NCBI RefSeq assembly: GCF_900114475.1
Contig: NZ_FOTE01000006.1
Location: 1 to 64,000 of the forward strand
From: Paenibacillus sp. 1_12
GTDB lineage: Bacteria; Bacillota; Bacilli; Paenibacillales; NBRC-103111
Direction: 5' to 3'
DNA: 64,000 nucleotides
A program made the translations under genes and the position numbers. Shown here piece by piece: positions 43,213 to 53,142 of the stretch; positions within the stretch are counted from its first letter, which is position 1, and every line of letters starts with the position of its first letter. The notes beneath the pieces were generated by a model. The model was given only the letters and a program-made list of their open reading frames with translations, searched no databases and was not told where the DNA came from.

Positions 43213-44067
43213 GTGACACGATTCATGGATTATATGATCAGTCCACAACCTCTTCGGACCATAGACTGCAAAGTTGATTCGAGTAAGCTTTATGTTCAAT
43301 CTTTGAGGATAACTAATGTCGGACATCTGCCTGGAAGAACAATGCACAGACAGCAGGCCACTTTCAGCAGATGGGCGATTGTATATATTACCGGTGGTAA
43401 AGGAAGCTATCAGGTGAACAACGGAGTTCGGCAGCAGGTTGAGCAAGGAAGCTTGTTCTGGTTTTACCCGGATGCCGAATTTCATTACGGCCCTGAACCT
43501 AATGGCTACTGGGATGAGTTTTATTTTACAATTGAAGGCTATCGAATTCAGGAATGGATGGAGCATTGGGGGATTCAGCGGGACAAGGTACTGCGGGTAG
43601 GTATGGACGACGCCCAGCAAAGTAAAATTGAGCGTATCTTTTTGTTGATGGAGAGCGGTGTTCCGGCGAGTATTGATCGGGCATCCCTGCTGCTTGAATC
43701 CATGCTGTACGAGTTCATCTTGAACGCTAACGAACAACCGGAAAGCAACAGGATGCATAAAATGATCCCGATCATGGACGATATTTCAAATTTTTTAAAC
43801 GAGCCGATCGATGCTGACAAAATAGCGAAGCGGCATCATATATCCGTATCCACACTGCGTCGCAATGTATCTGAATTTACAGGTTATCCGTTTAATGAAT
43901 ATGTTCATCGTTTAAAAATTGCCGAAGCCAAAAACATACTGATTAATTCAGAGCTATCGATCAAAGAAATCTCTCATCAATTAGGTTATACCGACGTCTT
44001 CTATTTCTCTCGTTTATTCAAGCAGTACGTGGGTATGGCTCCAAATATGTACCGCAAGCATATGTAA
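43213..44067 (+). CDS. AraC-family regulator, probably of the divergent sugar operon
   Basis: The 284-residue protein has an N-terminal cupin-type sensor (about 55-110; ITGGKGSYQVNNGVRQQVEQ, FWFYPDAEFHYGPEPNG) and a C-terminal AraC double HTH (about 190-284; ADKIAKRHHISVSTLRRNV, ISHQLGYTDVFYFSRLFKQ). It starts with GTG about 85 bases from the divergent oxidoreductase gene. AraC proteins of this type activate sugar genes when the sensor binds ligand; the target is inferred from position. Confidence 0.88.
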   Translation: MTRFMDYMISPQPLRTIDCKVDSSKLYVQSLRITNVGHLPGRTMHRQQATFSRWAIVYITGGKGSYQVNNGVRQQVEQGSLFWFYPDAEFHYGPEPNGYWDEFYFTIEGYRIQEWMEHWGIQRDKVLRVGMDDAQQSKIERIFLLMESGVPASIDRASLLLESMLYEFILNANEQPESNRMHKMIPIMDDISNFLNEPIDADKIAKRHHISVSTLRRNVSEFTGYPFNEYVHRLKIAEAKNILINSELSIKEISHQLGYTDVFYFSRLFKQYVGMAPNMYRKHM

Positions 44068-44093
44068 GCTATCGCAAGGTTCACGATTATCGG

Positions 44094-44870
44094 TTAAGAA
44101 AGCTGTAGAATCCACTTGTCCACCGCGTAAGCGATACCGTCTTCACGCAGCGAGCGAGTAACGAAGCTTGTTTTTTGCTTCAAGCTATCATCCGCATTAC
44201 CCATTACGATTCCAAGGCCAACTTCCTCAATCATTTCCCAATCGTTCAGTCCATCGCCAAATGCTGCAGCTTCTTCCGTGGAAATACCCAGATGATCAAG
44301 CAGCTTTTGCAAACCGATCGCTTTATTCATACCACCAGGATTAATGTCAAGAGCCCATGAACGCCAGCGGTGCATATAATAGGTATTACGTTCTTCTCCA
44401 ACATACAATGACTCATCCTGCTCGTTACAAAATACAATACACTGATACACATCAGGCACTTCCTGTGTGGATTCCAGCAGAATCGGATCCATGAAGCCGA
44501 TCTCCTTCTGAGCCTGTAGGAAATAAGGATCGTCCTGGCGATTTGTAAACATTTTCTCCGAGCCATACAACAACAGTGTTTGGTTCAAACGATCTGCTTG
44601 CTGGAGCCATTCACTTACGGTATCTTTGGCAAAGGCAGTGCCAAAGATGGTTTCTCCCCGATAGCCAATATGCGTACCATTGCAAGTAATAGCCCAATCA
44701 ATACCAAGCTCCTCGCGAAGTGAAGCCATTTCATACTCACTACGTCCTGTACATAATGTAAGGATAATACCGTGTTCCTTTAAACGCTGAAGCGCCAAAC
44801 GGGTCGATTCGGGCAAGTAATCCCGGTCCCGCAATGTTCCATCCACATCAAATGCCACTAGCTTGATCAT
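44094..44870 (-). CDS. Cof-type HAD-family hydrolase
   Basis: The 258-residue protein has the HAD motifs: VAFDVDGTLRD (motif I, nucleophile and acid Asp), TLCTGRS (motif II), the Lys in NKAIGLQKLL, and FGDGLNDWEMIEEVG (motif IV). The long cap between II and III marks the Cof/type IIB group, which dephosphorylates sugar phosphates or flavin-type compounds. The ATG at 44870 has six-base spacing from GAGGTG. The substrate is unknown. Confidence 0.92.
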   Translation of the reverse strand: MIKLVAFDVDGTLRDRDYLPESTRLALQRLKEHGIILTLCTGRSEYEMASLREELGIDWAITCNGTHIGYRGETIFGTAFAKDTVSEWLQQADRLNQTLLLYGSEKMFTNRQDDPYFLQAQKEIGFMDPILLESTQEVPDVYQCIVFCNEQDESLYVGEERNTYYMHRWRSWALDINPGGMNKAIGLQKLLDHLGISTEEAAAFGDGLNDWEMIEEVGLGIVMGNADDSLKQKTSFVTRSLREDGIAYAVDKWILQLS

Positions 44871-45115
44871 TTCTGCCACCTCACATATGTATAAGCCTCA
44901 AATTTATAAGCTTGTATAAGCTGATCTTATTATAGCAGAGATGTCGAACGTCAGAAACGATTGTTTATTTAAGAACCCAAATGCCATTTTTAATCACTAC
45001 CTGTTTGTAATCGACAAGCATGTTATACTATTATTACTACTAAATAAACCTCAAGGTACAAAATCATTCACAAAATAGAGATTGCTTACGAATATTGTGA
45101 ATAGCAGGAGGCGCT

Positions 45116-46423
45116 ATGATGGATACCCATACCTATAAACGTTATAACAAAGAAGAACAACTACAAAAACAATCCTTAGGGATCTTATATAAAGGCCATG
45201 ATTCTATTCTGAATCGTGATGTGATGCTCTATATTACGGAGTTTGATGAAAACGAAGGACCGCGGCTGGAAGTGATGCAATCGATCAAGGATGGATCACA
45301 GCTGCCGGAGGATCGCTTTATGCATGTATGGGATATTGAACTCGATTCGCATTCCATTATGATTGTGCTAAAGCCTGAGCTTGGCTATTTTTTGGAACAG
45401 GAGCTTGAGACTCATTCCCTAACTGTGTACGAAATACTTATCCTCATTCGCAGACTGGGCCAAAACATCCTTGAAGCGGCTAAAGATGGAATCTCGGGCT
45501 TTTCGGTTCATGCAAACAACATCTGGATGCAGGGCGATAATCAGCCTATTATCATTAACTATTGGAGTAATGAGGATTCACAAAGGAGTGAAGCTCCCGG
45601 ACTGGGACGTTTGCTGTATCAGCTGGTCGCAAAAACTCATATTATTCCCGTTGATGTGAATGCTATGGGTTTGCTGATGACGGATGCTTTAGGCAAAATG
45701 ACTGATGATGAAAAAGATCCCATTGTGAGGTGGATGCGATTCGCATTGCTGAACAGTAAAAGCTTTACTCAGCTGCTGAAAGGCCTTGATCAAATTCTGC
45801 TAACATATCCGGATCATGAGGATATTGAACGCACCCTTATTGAAAAAAAACTGATCGCTCCTGTCCCTCCGGTTCAAGCTTCAGTGGAAAAAGTGGAGAA
45901 CAAGGCTCAATCGACTCAACAGCAAATTCAAAGCCATTCATTTCAGGATACCATCATTATTCGACCAAAACCTGATCAGCACCAGCATAAAGTTGATTCT
46001 GAGGATACGGAGGTAGTCAAGCGTAGTGGAAATAAAAAGAAATGGATCCTTGCAGGTTTCATTATCCTGGTTCTTCTGATTGGAGAAATGCTAACCGTGC
46101 ATTTGCTAAGAAAACCCGATCAGACGTCTAATCAAACGGTGGTCGAAAAACCAGCCGTTCAGAATCCGACTCCGCAACTGACCACTCCAACCCCTGCGCC
46201 AGTAGCTCCAAAGCCGGTCAAAGATGAGGATATCGTGGTAGTTCCAAATTTAAAGGATATGCCGTTAAAAGAAGCAGAAGCACTGCTCCTTGCAAACAAT
46301 TTACGTTATGCATTTTTTATGGAGGCTAATGAAGCCTCAGCAGGTAAAGTCATGAGGCAAGATCCTCCGGCGAATGAAAAAGTGGAAAAAGGGACTGAGA
46401 TCACTTTTTACGTGGGAAAATAA
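45116..46423 (+). CDS. kinase-like membrane protein with one PASTA domain
   Basis: The 435-residue protein has the layout of a PrkC-type kinase: a cytoplasmic domain (about 1-240), a Lys-rich linker, one membrane helix (about 310-331), a Pro/Thr-rich spacer and a PASTA domain (about 373-435; VPNLKDMPLKEAEALLLANN). The cytoplasmic part keeps kinase-like pieces (LQKQSLGILYKGHDSILNRDVMLYI; FSVHANNIWMQGDNQPIIINYW) but has no GxGxxG, HRD or DFG. It is probably a pseudokinase that senses muropeptides. AGGAGG precedes the ATG. Confidence 0.75.
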   Translation: MMDTHTYKRYNKEEQLQKQSLGILYKGHDSILNRDVMLYITEFDENEGPRLEVMQSIKDGSQLPEDRFMHVWDIELDSHSIMIVLKPELGYFLEQELETHSLTVYEILILIRRLGQNILEAAKDGISGFSVHANNIWMQGDNQPIIINYWSNEDSQRSEAPGLGRLLYQLVAKTHIIPVDVNAMGLLMTDALGKMTDDEKDPIVRWMRFALLNSKSFTQLLKGLDQILLTYPDHEDIERTLIEKKLIAPVPPVQASVEKVENKAQSTQQQIQSHSFQDTIIIRPKPDQHQHKVDSEDTEVVKRSGNKKKWILAGFIILVLLIGEMLTVHLLRKPDQTSNQTVVEKPAVQNPTPQLTTPTPAPVAPKPVKDEDIVVVPNLKDMPLKEAEALLLANNLRYAFFMEANEASAGKVMRQDPPANEKVEKGTEITFYVGK

Positions 46424-46425
46424 GA

Positions 46426-46484
46426 AATAGCAATAGCAAGCAAGGTTAGGCTAGAAATGCCTGATTTGCTTTGCTATTGCTTGA
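46426..46484. terminator. bidirectional terminator between the PASTA and P450 genes
   Basis: AGCAATAGCAAGCAA (46429-46443) pairs with TTTGCTTTGCTATTGCT (46465-46481) around a loop. The stop of the P450 gene lies in the right arm. Confidence 0.65.
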
Positions 46485-47796
46485 AAGGCTTCATGGTGAG
46501 TCCGCCTTTGATACGAAGTGATACGAGTGGCTCTGGCTGAACCGGTCGTGAATCTGTCCGACGAAAACGAAATCTTTTACCTACTGCTGCCAGAATCAGT
46601 GTTGCTTCCATCATGGCAAAGTTAGATCCGATGCAGCTTCGCGAGCCTCCGCCAAACGGGAAATAAGCAAATCGCGGCCAAACACCTGCTCCTTCAGCAA
46701 ATCGTTCAGGACGAAAAGAAAGCGGATCCTCGAATGTATTCCCATTTCGATGAATGGAATAAGGACTGATCAGAAAAGAGCTTTGTGGCTTAAAGGTTTC
46801 ACCGAGCATCGTCACCTCACGCTCGACTTCCCTTAATATGGTCCATGCAGGCGGGTACAGACGAAGTGCCTCTTGAATGATTTGGTTGGTGTAGGTGAGC
46901 CTTCGATAGGTCTCCATTGCTGAACCCTCGGTCAGCTCGACATTCTCCAGCTCCTTGTGGAATTTGGCCTCCACCTCTGGATTCTCTCCCAGCGCATACC
47001 AGATCCATGTAAGCAAATTTGCGGTAGTCTCATGTCCGGCCAGCAGCATGGTCATCATTTGATCGCGTATTTCTTTTGTCGGAATTCCCTCACCATTCGT
47101 ATCTCGAGTATCCATCAGCAGTCCAAGCAAGCTTAATTGATAGGGCTCCGGATGTATCTTGGCATCGTTGATAACCTCGTAGACCATCGATTCCAGTGTA
47201 CGAATGGCCCTTCGATGCACCATATTCCCTGGAGTCGGCATACCTAGCGGCATAATAAATGGTGAAAATAAAGTTCGGGCAGAGCGCTCTATCGTATCAT
47301 TCACCGCTGCAGCCAGCTCTGACTTACGTTCCTCCAGATCGGTGGCAAACATCGACCGGGCTATCACGGTCAACGTAAGCTGCATCATGGTATCACTGAT
47401 TGAAATGGTTTGTCCTGCTATCAATCGGTTAGCGAACGCTTCTGCTTCACTGAGTACGATTTGGGCATAAGACTGAATCCGTTCCTTGTAAAAAACAGGC
47501 TGCATATACTGACGCTGCTTTTGATGGCGCTCATGCTCGGAGGTTAGGAGCCCATCCCCTATCGTTCTGCTAAGCACAGAAGAAGAACGTCCTTTAACAA
47601 AAAAGGCGTCCTTGCTGACAAGAATTTCATGAACAAATTCCGGAGAGTTCACGATAAAGGCTGGCCGTTTGCGTCCGTTGCCCAAGTAAACCATATCGCC
47701 ATCATGGAGAACATTCACCAGCAGACCGAGTGGATCCTGTTGAAACGCCATAAACACCTGCAGACGGGACTTATCGATTTCTGTGATTCTGCTTAT
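46474..47796 (-). CDS. cytochrome P450
   Basis: The protein of about 440 residues has all P450 motifs: I-helix AGHETTANLL, ExxR (EALR), PERF, and the heme loop FPFGGGSRSCIGSNFA with the Cys ligand. It hydroxylates an unknown compound, using a redox partner encoded elsewhere. AGGAGG at 47805-47810 is eight bases before an in-frame ATA (47796), which fits the family N-terminus (SRITEIDKSRLQVF). Conventional codons lie only inside the upstream hisA-like gene or well downstream. ATA is my preferred start. The gene follows the hisA-like gene by 16 bases. Confidence 0.85.
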   Translation of the reverse strand: MSRITEIDKSRLQVFMAFQQDPLGLLVNVLHDGDMVYLGNGRKRPAFIVNSPEFVHEILVSKDAFFVKGRSSSVLSRTIGDGLLTSEHERHQKQRQYMQPVFYKERIQSYAQIVLSEAEAFANRLIAGQTISISDTMMQLTLTVIARSMFATDLEERKSELAAAVNDTIERSARTLFSPFIMPLGMPTPGNMVHRRAIRTLESMVYEVINDAKIHPEPYQLSLLGLLMDTRDTNGEGIPTKEIRDQMMTMLLAGHETTANLLTWIWYALGENPEVEAKFHKELENVELTEGSAMETYRRLTYTNQIIQEALRLYPPAWTILREVEREVTMLGETFKPQSSFLISPYSIHRNGNTFEDPLSFRPERFAEGAGVWPRFAYFPFGGGSRSCIGSNFAMMEATLILAAVGKRFRFRRTDSRPVQPEPLVSLRIKGGLTMKPFKQ

Positions 47797-47812
47797 GGTC
47801 GTCGCCTCCTTA

Positions 47813-48571
47813 CTATGCCTTGCCGCAATAAGCAACAACATCCTTGTATGGCAAGCTTCCACCAAAAATGTCCAACGCGCTGCCTACGGTAATATCCATA
47901 TTCCCATGAACTATGGAACCGAACAGTTCCAAATCTTCCATAGAACGTGCTCCACCTGCATATGTTGTGGGAATCGTCACCCAATCAGCCAAATGACGGA
48001 CAAGGCTCTCATGAATTCCAGTACGTTTACCTTCCACATCAACGGCGTGGACAAGAAATTCATCGCAATAGCTTTCCAGCTCACGAATATTAGCGTGGTT
48101 GACTTCAAAGCTGCTGAACGTTTTCCACTGGTTCGTTACCACATACCAAACTCCGTCTTTGGCTTTGCAGCTTAAATCAATTACGAGTCGTTCCTTGCCT
48201 ACAGCTTCTACTATACGACGCAAATTATGCATATCCAGCTCGCCATCTCGGAAAATGTAAGAGGTCACAATAACATGCGAAGCGCCCTGCTCCAGATAGG
48301 AAACTGCGTTATCCGCTGTGATGCCGCCACCAATCTGCAAGCCTCCCGGATATGTGCGAAGTGCTTGAGTAGCCGCTTGTTCATTACCGCTGCCGAGCAT
48401 GATCACATGCCCGCCACGCAGCTGATCCTGCTTGAACATGGCCGCGTAGTGGGCGGAATCGTACTCGGAAACAAAGTTCTCTACAACATCATGGTTAGCT
48501 GCACTTAAGGTTTCGCCTACAATTTGTTTGACCTTACCTTGGTGCAAATCGATACATGGTCGAAATTTCAA
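47813..48571 (-). CDS. hisA: HisA-type isomerase of the eukaryotic (HIS6) class
   Basis: The 252-residue protein starts FRPCIDLHQGKVKQIVG and contains GGHVIMLGSGNEQAA, LQIGGGITADNA, LVIDLSCKAKDGVWYVVTN, DEFLVHAVDVEGKRTG, TYAGGARSMEDL and TVGSALDIFGG. These match yeast HIS6-type ProFAR isomerases more than bacterial HisA, which has a different central segment. It should convert ProFAR to PRFAR in histidine synthesis. It is not in a his operon but directly precedes a P450. The start is TTG after AAGGTAGGT. Confidence 0.82.
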   Translation of the reverse strand: MKFRPCIDLHQGKVKQIVGETLSAANHDVVENFVSEYDSAHYAAMFKQDQLRGGHVIMLGSGNEQAATQALRTYPGGLQIGGGITADNAVSYLEQGASHVIVTSYIFRDGELDMHNLRRIVEAVGKERLVIDLSCKAKDGVWYVVTNQWKTFSSFEVNHANIRELESYCDEFLVHAVDVEGKRTGIHESLVRHLADWVTIPTTYAGGARSMEDLELFGSIVHGNMDITVGSALDIFGGSLPYKDVVAYCGKA

Positions 48572-48645
48572 TATGGTTACCTACCTTCTCTATCTGATCA
48601 TACGGTTACTATTGATGATACGGAAAAAACGAATGATCATTATCA

Positions 48646-49149
48646 TTATGTCCGTGATGTTTTCTTGGGATTACTGAGCTGCTGCCACTCTGTATTCTTG
48701 ATCTGCTTGCCGATATACACGATTTGTCCTACATGATAACCATAATGCTGAAGCTGTTTCGTTACGGTTTCAATCACAGTAAGTGACTCTCCGCGAATCG
48801 TTATGGTCCGCAGCAAGTCTTCTTCCTTCAATTCGTTTAATGTCTCAAACATAGTCTCCCAGCCTGAATGCCAAGCTTCTAGAAGCGCTTCACGTGAAGC
48901 ATAACCTCCCTCAAATTCGGCATCCCGATCTCGGCTCTGCTTCTCCCCGTCTGTGGTAAGAAAATCAGTCCAGCGCGAAAGCATATGGCCATTCAGGTGT
49001 TTGACGATAATGGCTATTGAATTCGATTCCGTGCTTGGTTGCATGTGCAGTTCCGCATAGGATAGTTGCATCAACGTTTTATGGCCCAATTTCTCCGTGC
49101 TCTTATAGGTATCAATAGAGGTTTGCAAAAATATACTGCCTATACTCAT
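48646..49149 (-). CDS. DinB-like protein (DUF1572)
   Basis: The 167-residue protein has the four-helix DinB-like layout: SIAIIVKHLNGHMLSRWTDF, ALLEAWHSGWETMFETLNEL, and VTKQLQHYGYHVGQIVYIGK with His ligands near 50, 135 and 139. This is the DUF1572 branch. The ATG follows AGGAGA by seven bases. The function is unknown. It is the second DinB-fold protein in the window and shares little sequence with the first. Confidence 0.8.
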   Translation of the reverse strand: MSIGSIFLQTSIDTYKSTEKLGHKTLMQLSYAELHMQPSTESNSIAIIVKHLNGHMLSRWTDFLTTDGEKQSRDRDAEFEGGYASREALLEAWHSGWETMFETLNELKEEDLLRTITIRGESLTVIETVTKQLQHYGYHVGQIVYIGKQIKNTEWQQLSNPKKTSRT

Positions 49150-49211
49150 GGCTTCATCTCCTAAAATCCTTACTTCCCTATCTATCCTATCATACTATGT
49201 CAGGCCGAATC

Positions 49212-49412
49212 TATATAAGATGAACTAAACATCATGACAGCAAAGAGTCGCTGCGAAAGCAGACCCCTCTTCCAATCGCTGTTGCAGCCAGATTCTTTCG
49301 ATTCTTAGCCCCATAGGGGTAAGAATCCGTCTGCAAAGGCGAACACTTCGTTTCTCCAGGAGGGTCCACTTTCTCCGCTCGGGCTGTGTGTTTTTTTAGT
49401 TCATCTTATATA
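49212..49412. repeat. MITE-like element with 18-bp terminal inverted repeats
   Basis: TATATAAGATGAACTAAA (49212-49229) and its perfect reverse complement (49395-49412) flank about 200 bases that have no open frame. Inside is a perfect hairpin GATTCTTA-CCCC/GGGG-TAAGAATC near 49300-49327. The ends begin with TA, as expected for mariner-like elements using a TA target. The copy number cannot be tested here; no second copy lies in the window. Confidence 0.6.
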
Positions 49413-49424
49413 TAAACTACAGTA

Positions 49425-49504
49425 ATAAAAAAACCGGAGATTGCCACAGCCACGACCAAGAACGATTCGTATCGTCTTGATCCCAGCTCGGATCTCCGGA
49501 TTAT
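49425..49504 (-). terminator. terminator after the Weimberg operon
   Basis: On the minus strand AATCCGGAGAT pairs with ATCTCCGG across a long loop with an inner AAGACGAT/ATCGTTCTT hairpin and is followed by T7. It is a large but plausible intrinsic terminator. Confidence 0.6.
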
Positions 49505-49554
49505 TCTGTATAAGTACCTATTCACACATCAAAATGGCCCTATGCGTTAACACC

Positions 49555-51528
49555 TTACCAGCCCAGGGACTTCTTCCCTGCTTCCAAAGCTGTCACAATT
49601 CGCTCCACGTCATAAATACTTCCCCGCCAAGTGCCACCGCTGACCGCTTGCAGCGCGGCCCATAATCGGGTATCGTCCGGCAGCTTGGCATCGGGGGCGA
49701 GATCTGGATGCGGGTCACGAGCTTGAAGAATCAGAGCCCCTTCTTCTGGCGTGACGAGATCATCACCGTGACCGATAAAATGAACGCTGCCTTCGAGGGT
49801 ATCGCGGTTCACTACGATATCAATCGTATCTCCATTACGCAGCTTGCCAATCGGACCGCCAGCAAGTGCCTCAGGTCCGACATGACCAATACAAGCACCT
49901 GTGGATACTCCTGAGAAACGGGCATCCGTAATAAGCGATACGTATTTGCCAAAGGGCAGATGTTTCAAAGCTGACGTTAATTGGTACGTTTCTTCCATAC
50001 CGGTTCCAGAAGGACCACGGCCAATCAGCACCATAATATCTCCTGCTGCTATACCACCGTTTTTAATCGCAAAGATCGCTTCGCGCTCAGAGGTATACAC
50101 CTTAGCTTGACCACGGTGACGATAGACACCATCCGCACCAACAACCGATGCATCAATAGCTGTTGATTTAATAACTGAACCTTCTGGAGCCAGATTCCCC
50201 ATCGGAAAGGTGACAGTTGAAGTAAGTCCTCTTCGTTTGGATTGCTCTGGTGTCATGATCACATCATCCGCATCAATGCCATCGGATTCTAGAAGCAGCT
50301 TCTTTAGCACCTGCCTGCGTTCGCTCGTTTCCCACCAATCGAGAATGGTTGACAGCTTTTCTCCTGTTACCGTCATCACATCCACATCTAATACGCCAAG
50401 ACGTCTTAGATGCAGCATAACCTCTGGCACACCGCCAGCCAGAAACACACGTACGGTCGGATGATAATCTGGTCCGTTCGGCAGCACACTGACTAGGCGT
50501 GGAACTGATTTATTGATCTGAATCCAATCCTGAACGGTAGGCACAGGTAATCCCGCCGCATGAGCGATTGCCGGAATATGCAGCAGCAGATTTGTCGATC
50601 CGCCAAAAGCAGCATGAACTGCCATCGCGTTGCGGATAGCCGATTCCGTCAAAATATCCTTCATCTTGATGCCCTTAGCTTCCATAGCCATCATGGCGCG
50701 CGCCGATTGACGGGACATTTCTTTCCATATCGGCTGACCGGAAGGAGACAATGCAGCATGCGGAATAGTCATGCCTAGCGCTTCGGCTACGACCTGTGCA
50801 GTTGCTGCCGTACCGAGAAACTGACAGCCACCCCCTGGAGTTGCGCAGGCGCGACAGCCCAAATCAGCTGCATCCTCAAGTGACAGCTCCCCATTTGCAT
50901 AGCGGGCGCCTATCGTCTGAATCTTGCCTGCATCCTCGCCGTTAGTTGGAGGAAGCGTCACGCCTCCTGGAACAACAATACATGGCAGATCATGAATTCC
51001 GGCAAGCGCCATCATCATGGCTGGCAGCCCTTTATCACAGGTAGCCACACCAATTACACCCCTGCGGGTAGGTAAGGAGCGGACCAACCGCCGAAAAACG
51101 ATAGCCGCATCATTCCGGTATGGCAGCGAATCAAACATTCCAGTCGTTCCCTGGGAACGACCATCGCAAGGATCGCTCACATAGCCTGCAAAAGGAAGAC
51201 CGCCGTTGTCGGCGATCTCATTGGCTGCTGCTTCCATAAGAAGCCCTATTTCCCAATGACCAGTATGGTATCCCAGAGCCACAGGCGTTCCGTCATCCTT
51301 ACGGATACCTCCTTGCGTGCTCAACAGCAGAAACTGCTTGCCGCCAAGACGAGACGGTTTCCAGCCCATTCCTACATTTTGCGAAAGCCCGAATAAATCA
51401 CCGCTCGGTGAATTCAACAGCATTTCCTTTGTTAAAGGCAGCGAGCCCTCAGGACCGGAGGCATGCGTATGAATTTCATAAATTTGCGAATTGTCGGTGC
51501 CCATAATCTGATTTAACTGCTCACTCAA
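49555..51528 (-). CDS. D-xylonate dehydratase, YjhG/YagF family
   Basis: The 657-residue protein is an IlvD/Edd-type Fe-S dehydratase of the YjhG/YagF group, longer than IlvD (about 560). Visible are [56 protein letters not shown] with cluster Cys, [10 protein letters not shown], and [22 protein letters not shown]. It dehydrates D-xylonate to 2-keto-3-deoxy-xylonate. It is the last gene of the operon. The start is TTG, with GAAGG seven bases upstream. Confidence 0.88.
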   Translation of the reverse strand: MSEQLNQIMGTDNSQIYEIHTHASGPEGSLPLTKEMLLNSPSGDLFGLSQNVGMGWKPSRLGGKQFLLLSTQGGIRKDDGTPVALGYHTGHWEIGLLMEAAANEIADNGGLPFAGYVSDPCDGRSQGTTGMFDSLPYRNDAAIVFRRLVRSLPTRRGVIGVATCDKGLPAMMMALAGIHDLPCIVVPGGVTLPPTNGEDAGKIQTIGARYANGELSLEDAADLGCRACATPGGGCQFLGTAATAQVVAEALGMTIPHAALSPSGQPIWKEMSRQSARAMMAMEAKGIKMKDILTESAIRNAMAVHAAFGGSTNLLLHIPAIAHAAGLPVPTVQDWIQINKSVPRLVSVLPNGPDYHPTVRVFLAGGVPEVMLHLRRLGVLDVDVMTVTGEKLSTILDWWETSERRQVLKKLLLESDGIDADDVIMTPEQSKRRGLTSTVTFPMGNLAPEGSVIKSTAIDASVVGADGVYRHRGQAKVYTSEREAIFAIKNGGIAAGDIMVLIGRGPSGTGMEETYQLTSALKHLPFGKYVSLITDARFSGVSTGACIGHVGPEALAGGPIGKLRNGDTIDIVVNRDTLEGSVHFIGHGDDLVTPEEGALILQARDPHPDLAPDAKLPDDTRLWAALQAVSGGTWRGSIYDVERIVTALEAGKKSLGW

Positions 51529-51615
51529 TGTAGAAACCTTCTTTCCTGACGTTATGTGCAGTATAGATAACCTATCGTATGCATCTTTATAATGAAAGAC
51601 ATAATGGCAGAACGA

Positions 51616-53082
51616 TCAGGATTTTAAGAATACGGTTTTTATAGCAGTGAAAAATTCTATAGCCGCTTGACCCTGCTCACGCGAGTGTGAGCTTGATTGC
51701 TTCATGCCACCGAATGGTGCTTGCAGCTCAACTCCCGCTGTTTCAGCATTGATTCTTACCAAGCCTGCATCCATATCCTGAATAAAGGCCAAAATATTGC
51801 TAATGTTTTGTGTATAAATCGAAGCACTGAGTCCATAATCAGAGTCATTTGCCAGTGCAATCGCTTCTTCCATCGTGTCCACCTGAATTAATGCGAGAAG
51901 CGGTCCAAAAACCTCCTCACGGGCAATCGCCATATCCGGAGTCACTTTATCAAATACGGTAGGCTGTATATAAAATCCATCTGCTAAATCCGCTTGCTCG
52001 GGACGCGCGCCTCCAACAAGCAGCTCGGCACCTTCGGCAATACCTTTTTCGATATAAGAAACAACGGTTTTCAACTGGTTTTCATTCGCGCAAGGTCCTA
52101 GCCAGGTACCCTGCTCCAAGCCATGACCTACCTTCAAATCTCTAACCTTGTTAACGAGCTTATCTTTGAACGCTTCGTAGACCGCACTCATCACAATAAC
52201 CCGCGAAGTCGCTGTGCATTTTTGTCCAGTTGATTTGATACCGCCGCTAATTGTCCCATCTACTGCCAAATCGAGATTCGCATCGTCCGCGATAATGACC
52301 GGATTTTTCCCGCCCATTTCGAGCTGATATTTGGCACCTCTCGCCAAAGCTGCTTGACCGACGCTTTTACCTACCTGGTTGGAGCCAGTAAACGTAATTC
52401 CATTGACATCTTTATGCTCAGCCAAGCCCTGACCAATGACGGAGCCACTGCCTGTAATTAAATTGATAACGCCTGCCGGAAGGCCTGCCTCGGCAAAACA
52501 TTCAACGACTTTTGCTGCAGTAACTGCTGTTTCTGTCGCAGGCTTGAGAACAACTGTATTTCCGTAAATCAAAGCAGGTGCCATTTTCCAGATCGGAATC
52601 GCAACAGGGAAATTCCAAGGGGAAATGACGCCAACGACACCAAGAGGAACACGGGTTGTGAACATGAGGGCTTCGCTGTCTGTAGAAGGAATCACATCGC
52701 CGATTTTACGCATGCCTTCTCCAGCATAGTATCGCAGAATCGCCACACCGCGAGCGGTTTCACCTTTGGCTTCCGGCAAAGTTTTACCCATTTCTCTGGT
52801 CATGGATTCAGCAACCTCGTCCAAACGACGCTCCAATATGTTGGCAGCTTTGAATAAATAATCACCTCTTGCCGCACCGGAGAGCTTTTTCCATGCTTTA
52901 GCCGCGGCTTTCGCTGCAGCTACAGTTTCATTCAAATCCTCTGCTGACGAGGATTGGACATAACCTACCACTTCATGGCGGTTCGCCGGGTTGATGCTCG
53001 GAATGGTTTTCCCTGAAACCGCTGCTTTCCATTCACCATTGATATAATTCAAATAGGTTTGTTCACCTGTAAATACTCCCAT
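51616..53082 (-). CDS. alpha-ketoglutarate semialdehyde dehydrogenase
   Basis: The 488-residue aldehyde dehydrogenase has [47 protein letters not shown] (catalytic Glu) and [14 protein letters not shown] (catalytic Cys). Its sequence type and place in the operon fit alpha-ketoglutarate semialdehyde (2,5-dioxopentanoate) dehydrogenase, the last Weimberg step, giving 2-oxoglutarate and NAD(P)H. AGGAGG precedes the ATG. The general ALDH call is firm; the substrate comes mostly from context. Confidence 0.9.
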   Translation of the reverse strand: MGVFTGEQTYLNYINGEWKAAVSGKTIPSINPANRHEVVGYVQSSSAEDLNETVAAAKAAAKAWKKLSGAARGDYLFKAANILERRLDEVAESMTREMGKTLPEAKGETARGVAILRYYAGEGMRKIGDVIPSTDSEALMFTTRVPLGVVGVISPWNFPVAIPIWKMAPALIYGNTVVLKPATETAVTAAKVVECFAEAGLPAGVINLITGSGSVIGQGLAEHKDVNGITFTGSNQVGKSVGQAALARGAKYQLEMGGKNPVIIADDANLDLAVDGTISGGIKSTGQKCTATSRVIVMSAVYEAFKDKLVNKVRDLKVGHGLEQGTWLGPCANENQLKTVVSYIEKGIAEGAELLVGGARPEQADLADGFYIQPTVFDKVTPDMAIAREEVFGPLLALIQVDTMEEAIALANDSDYGLSASIYTQNISNILAFIQDMDAGLVRINAETAGVELQAPFGGMKQSSSHSREQGQAAIEFFTAIKTVFLKS

Positions 53083-53142
53083 TGTTATTCCTCCTCAGAT
53101 TTCAATATGTTGGTCTAAATGATCCTGTGAAATTATTATTTA

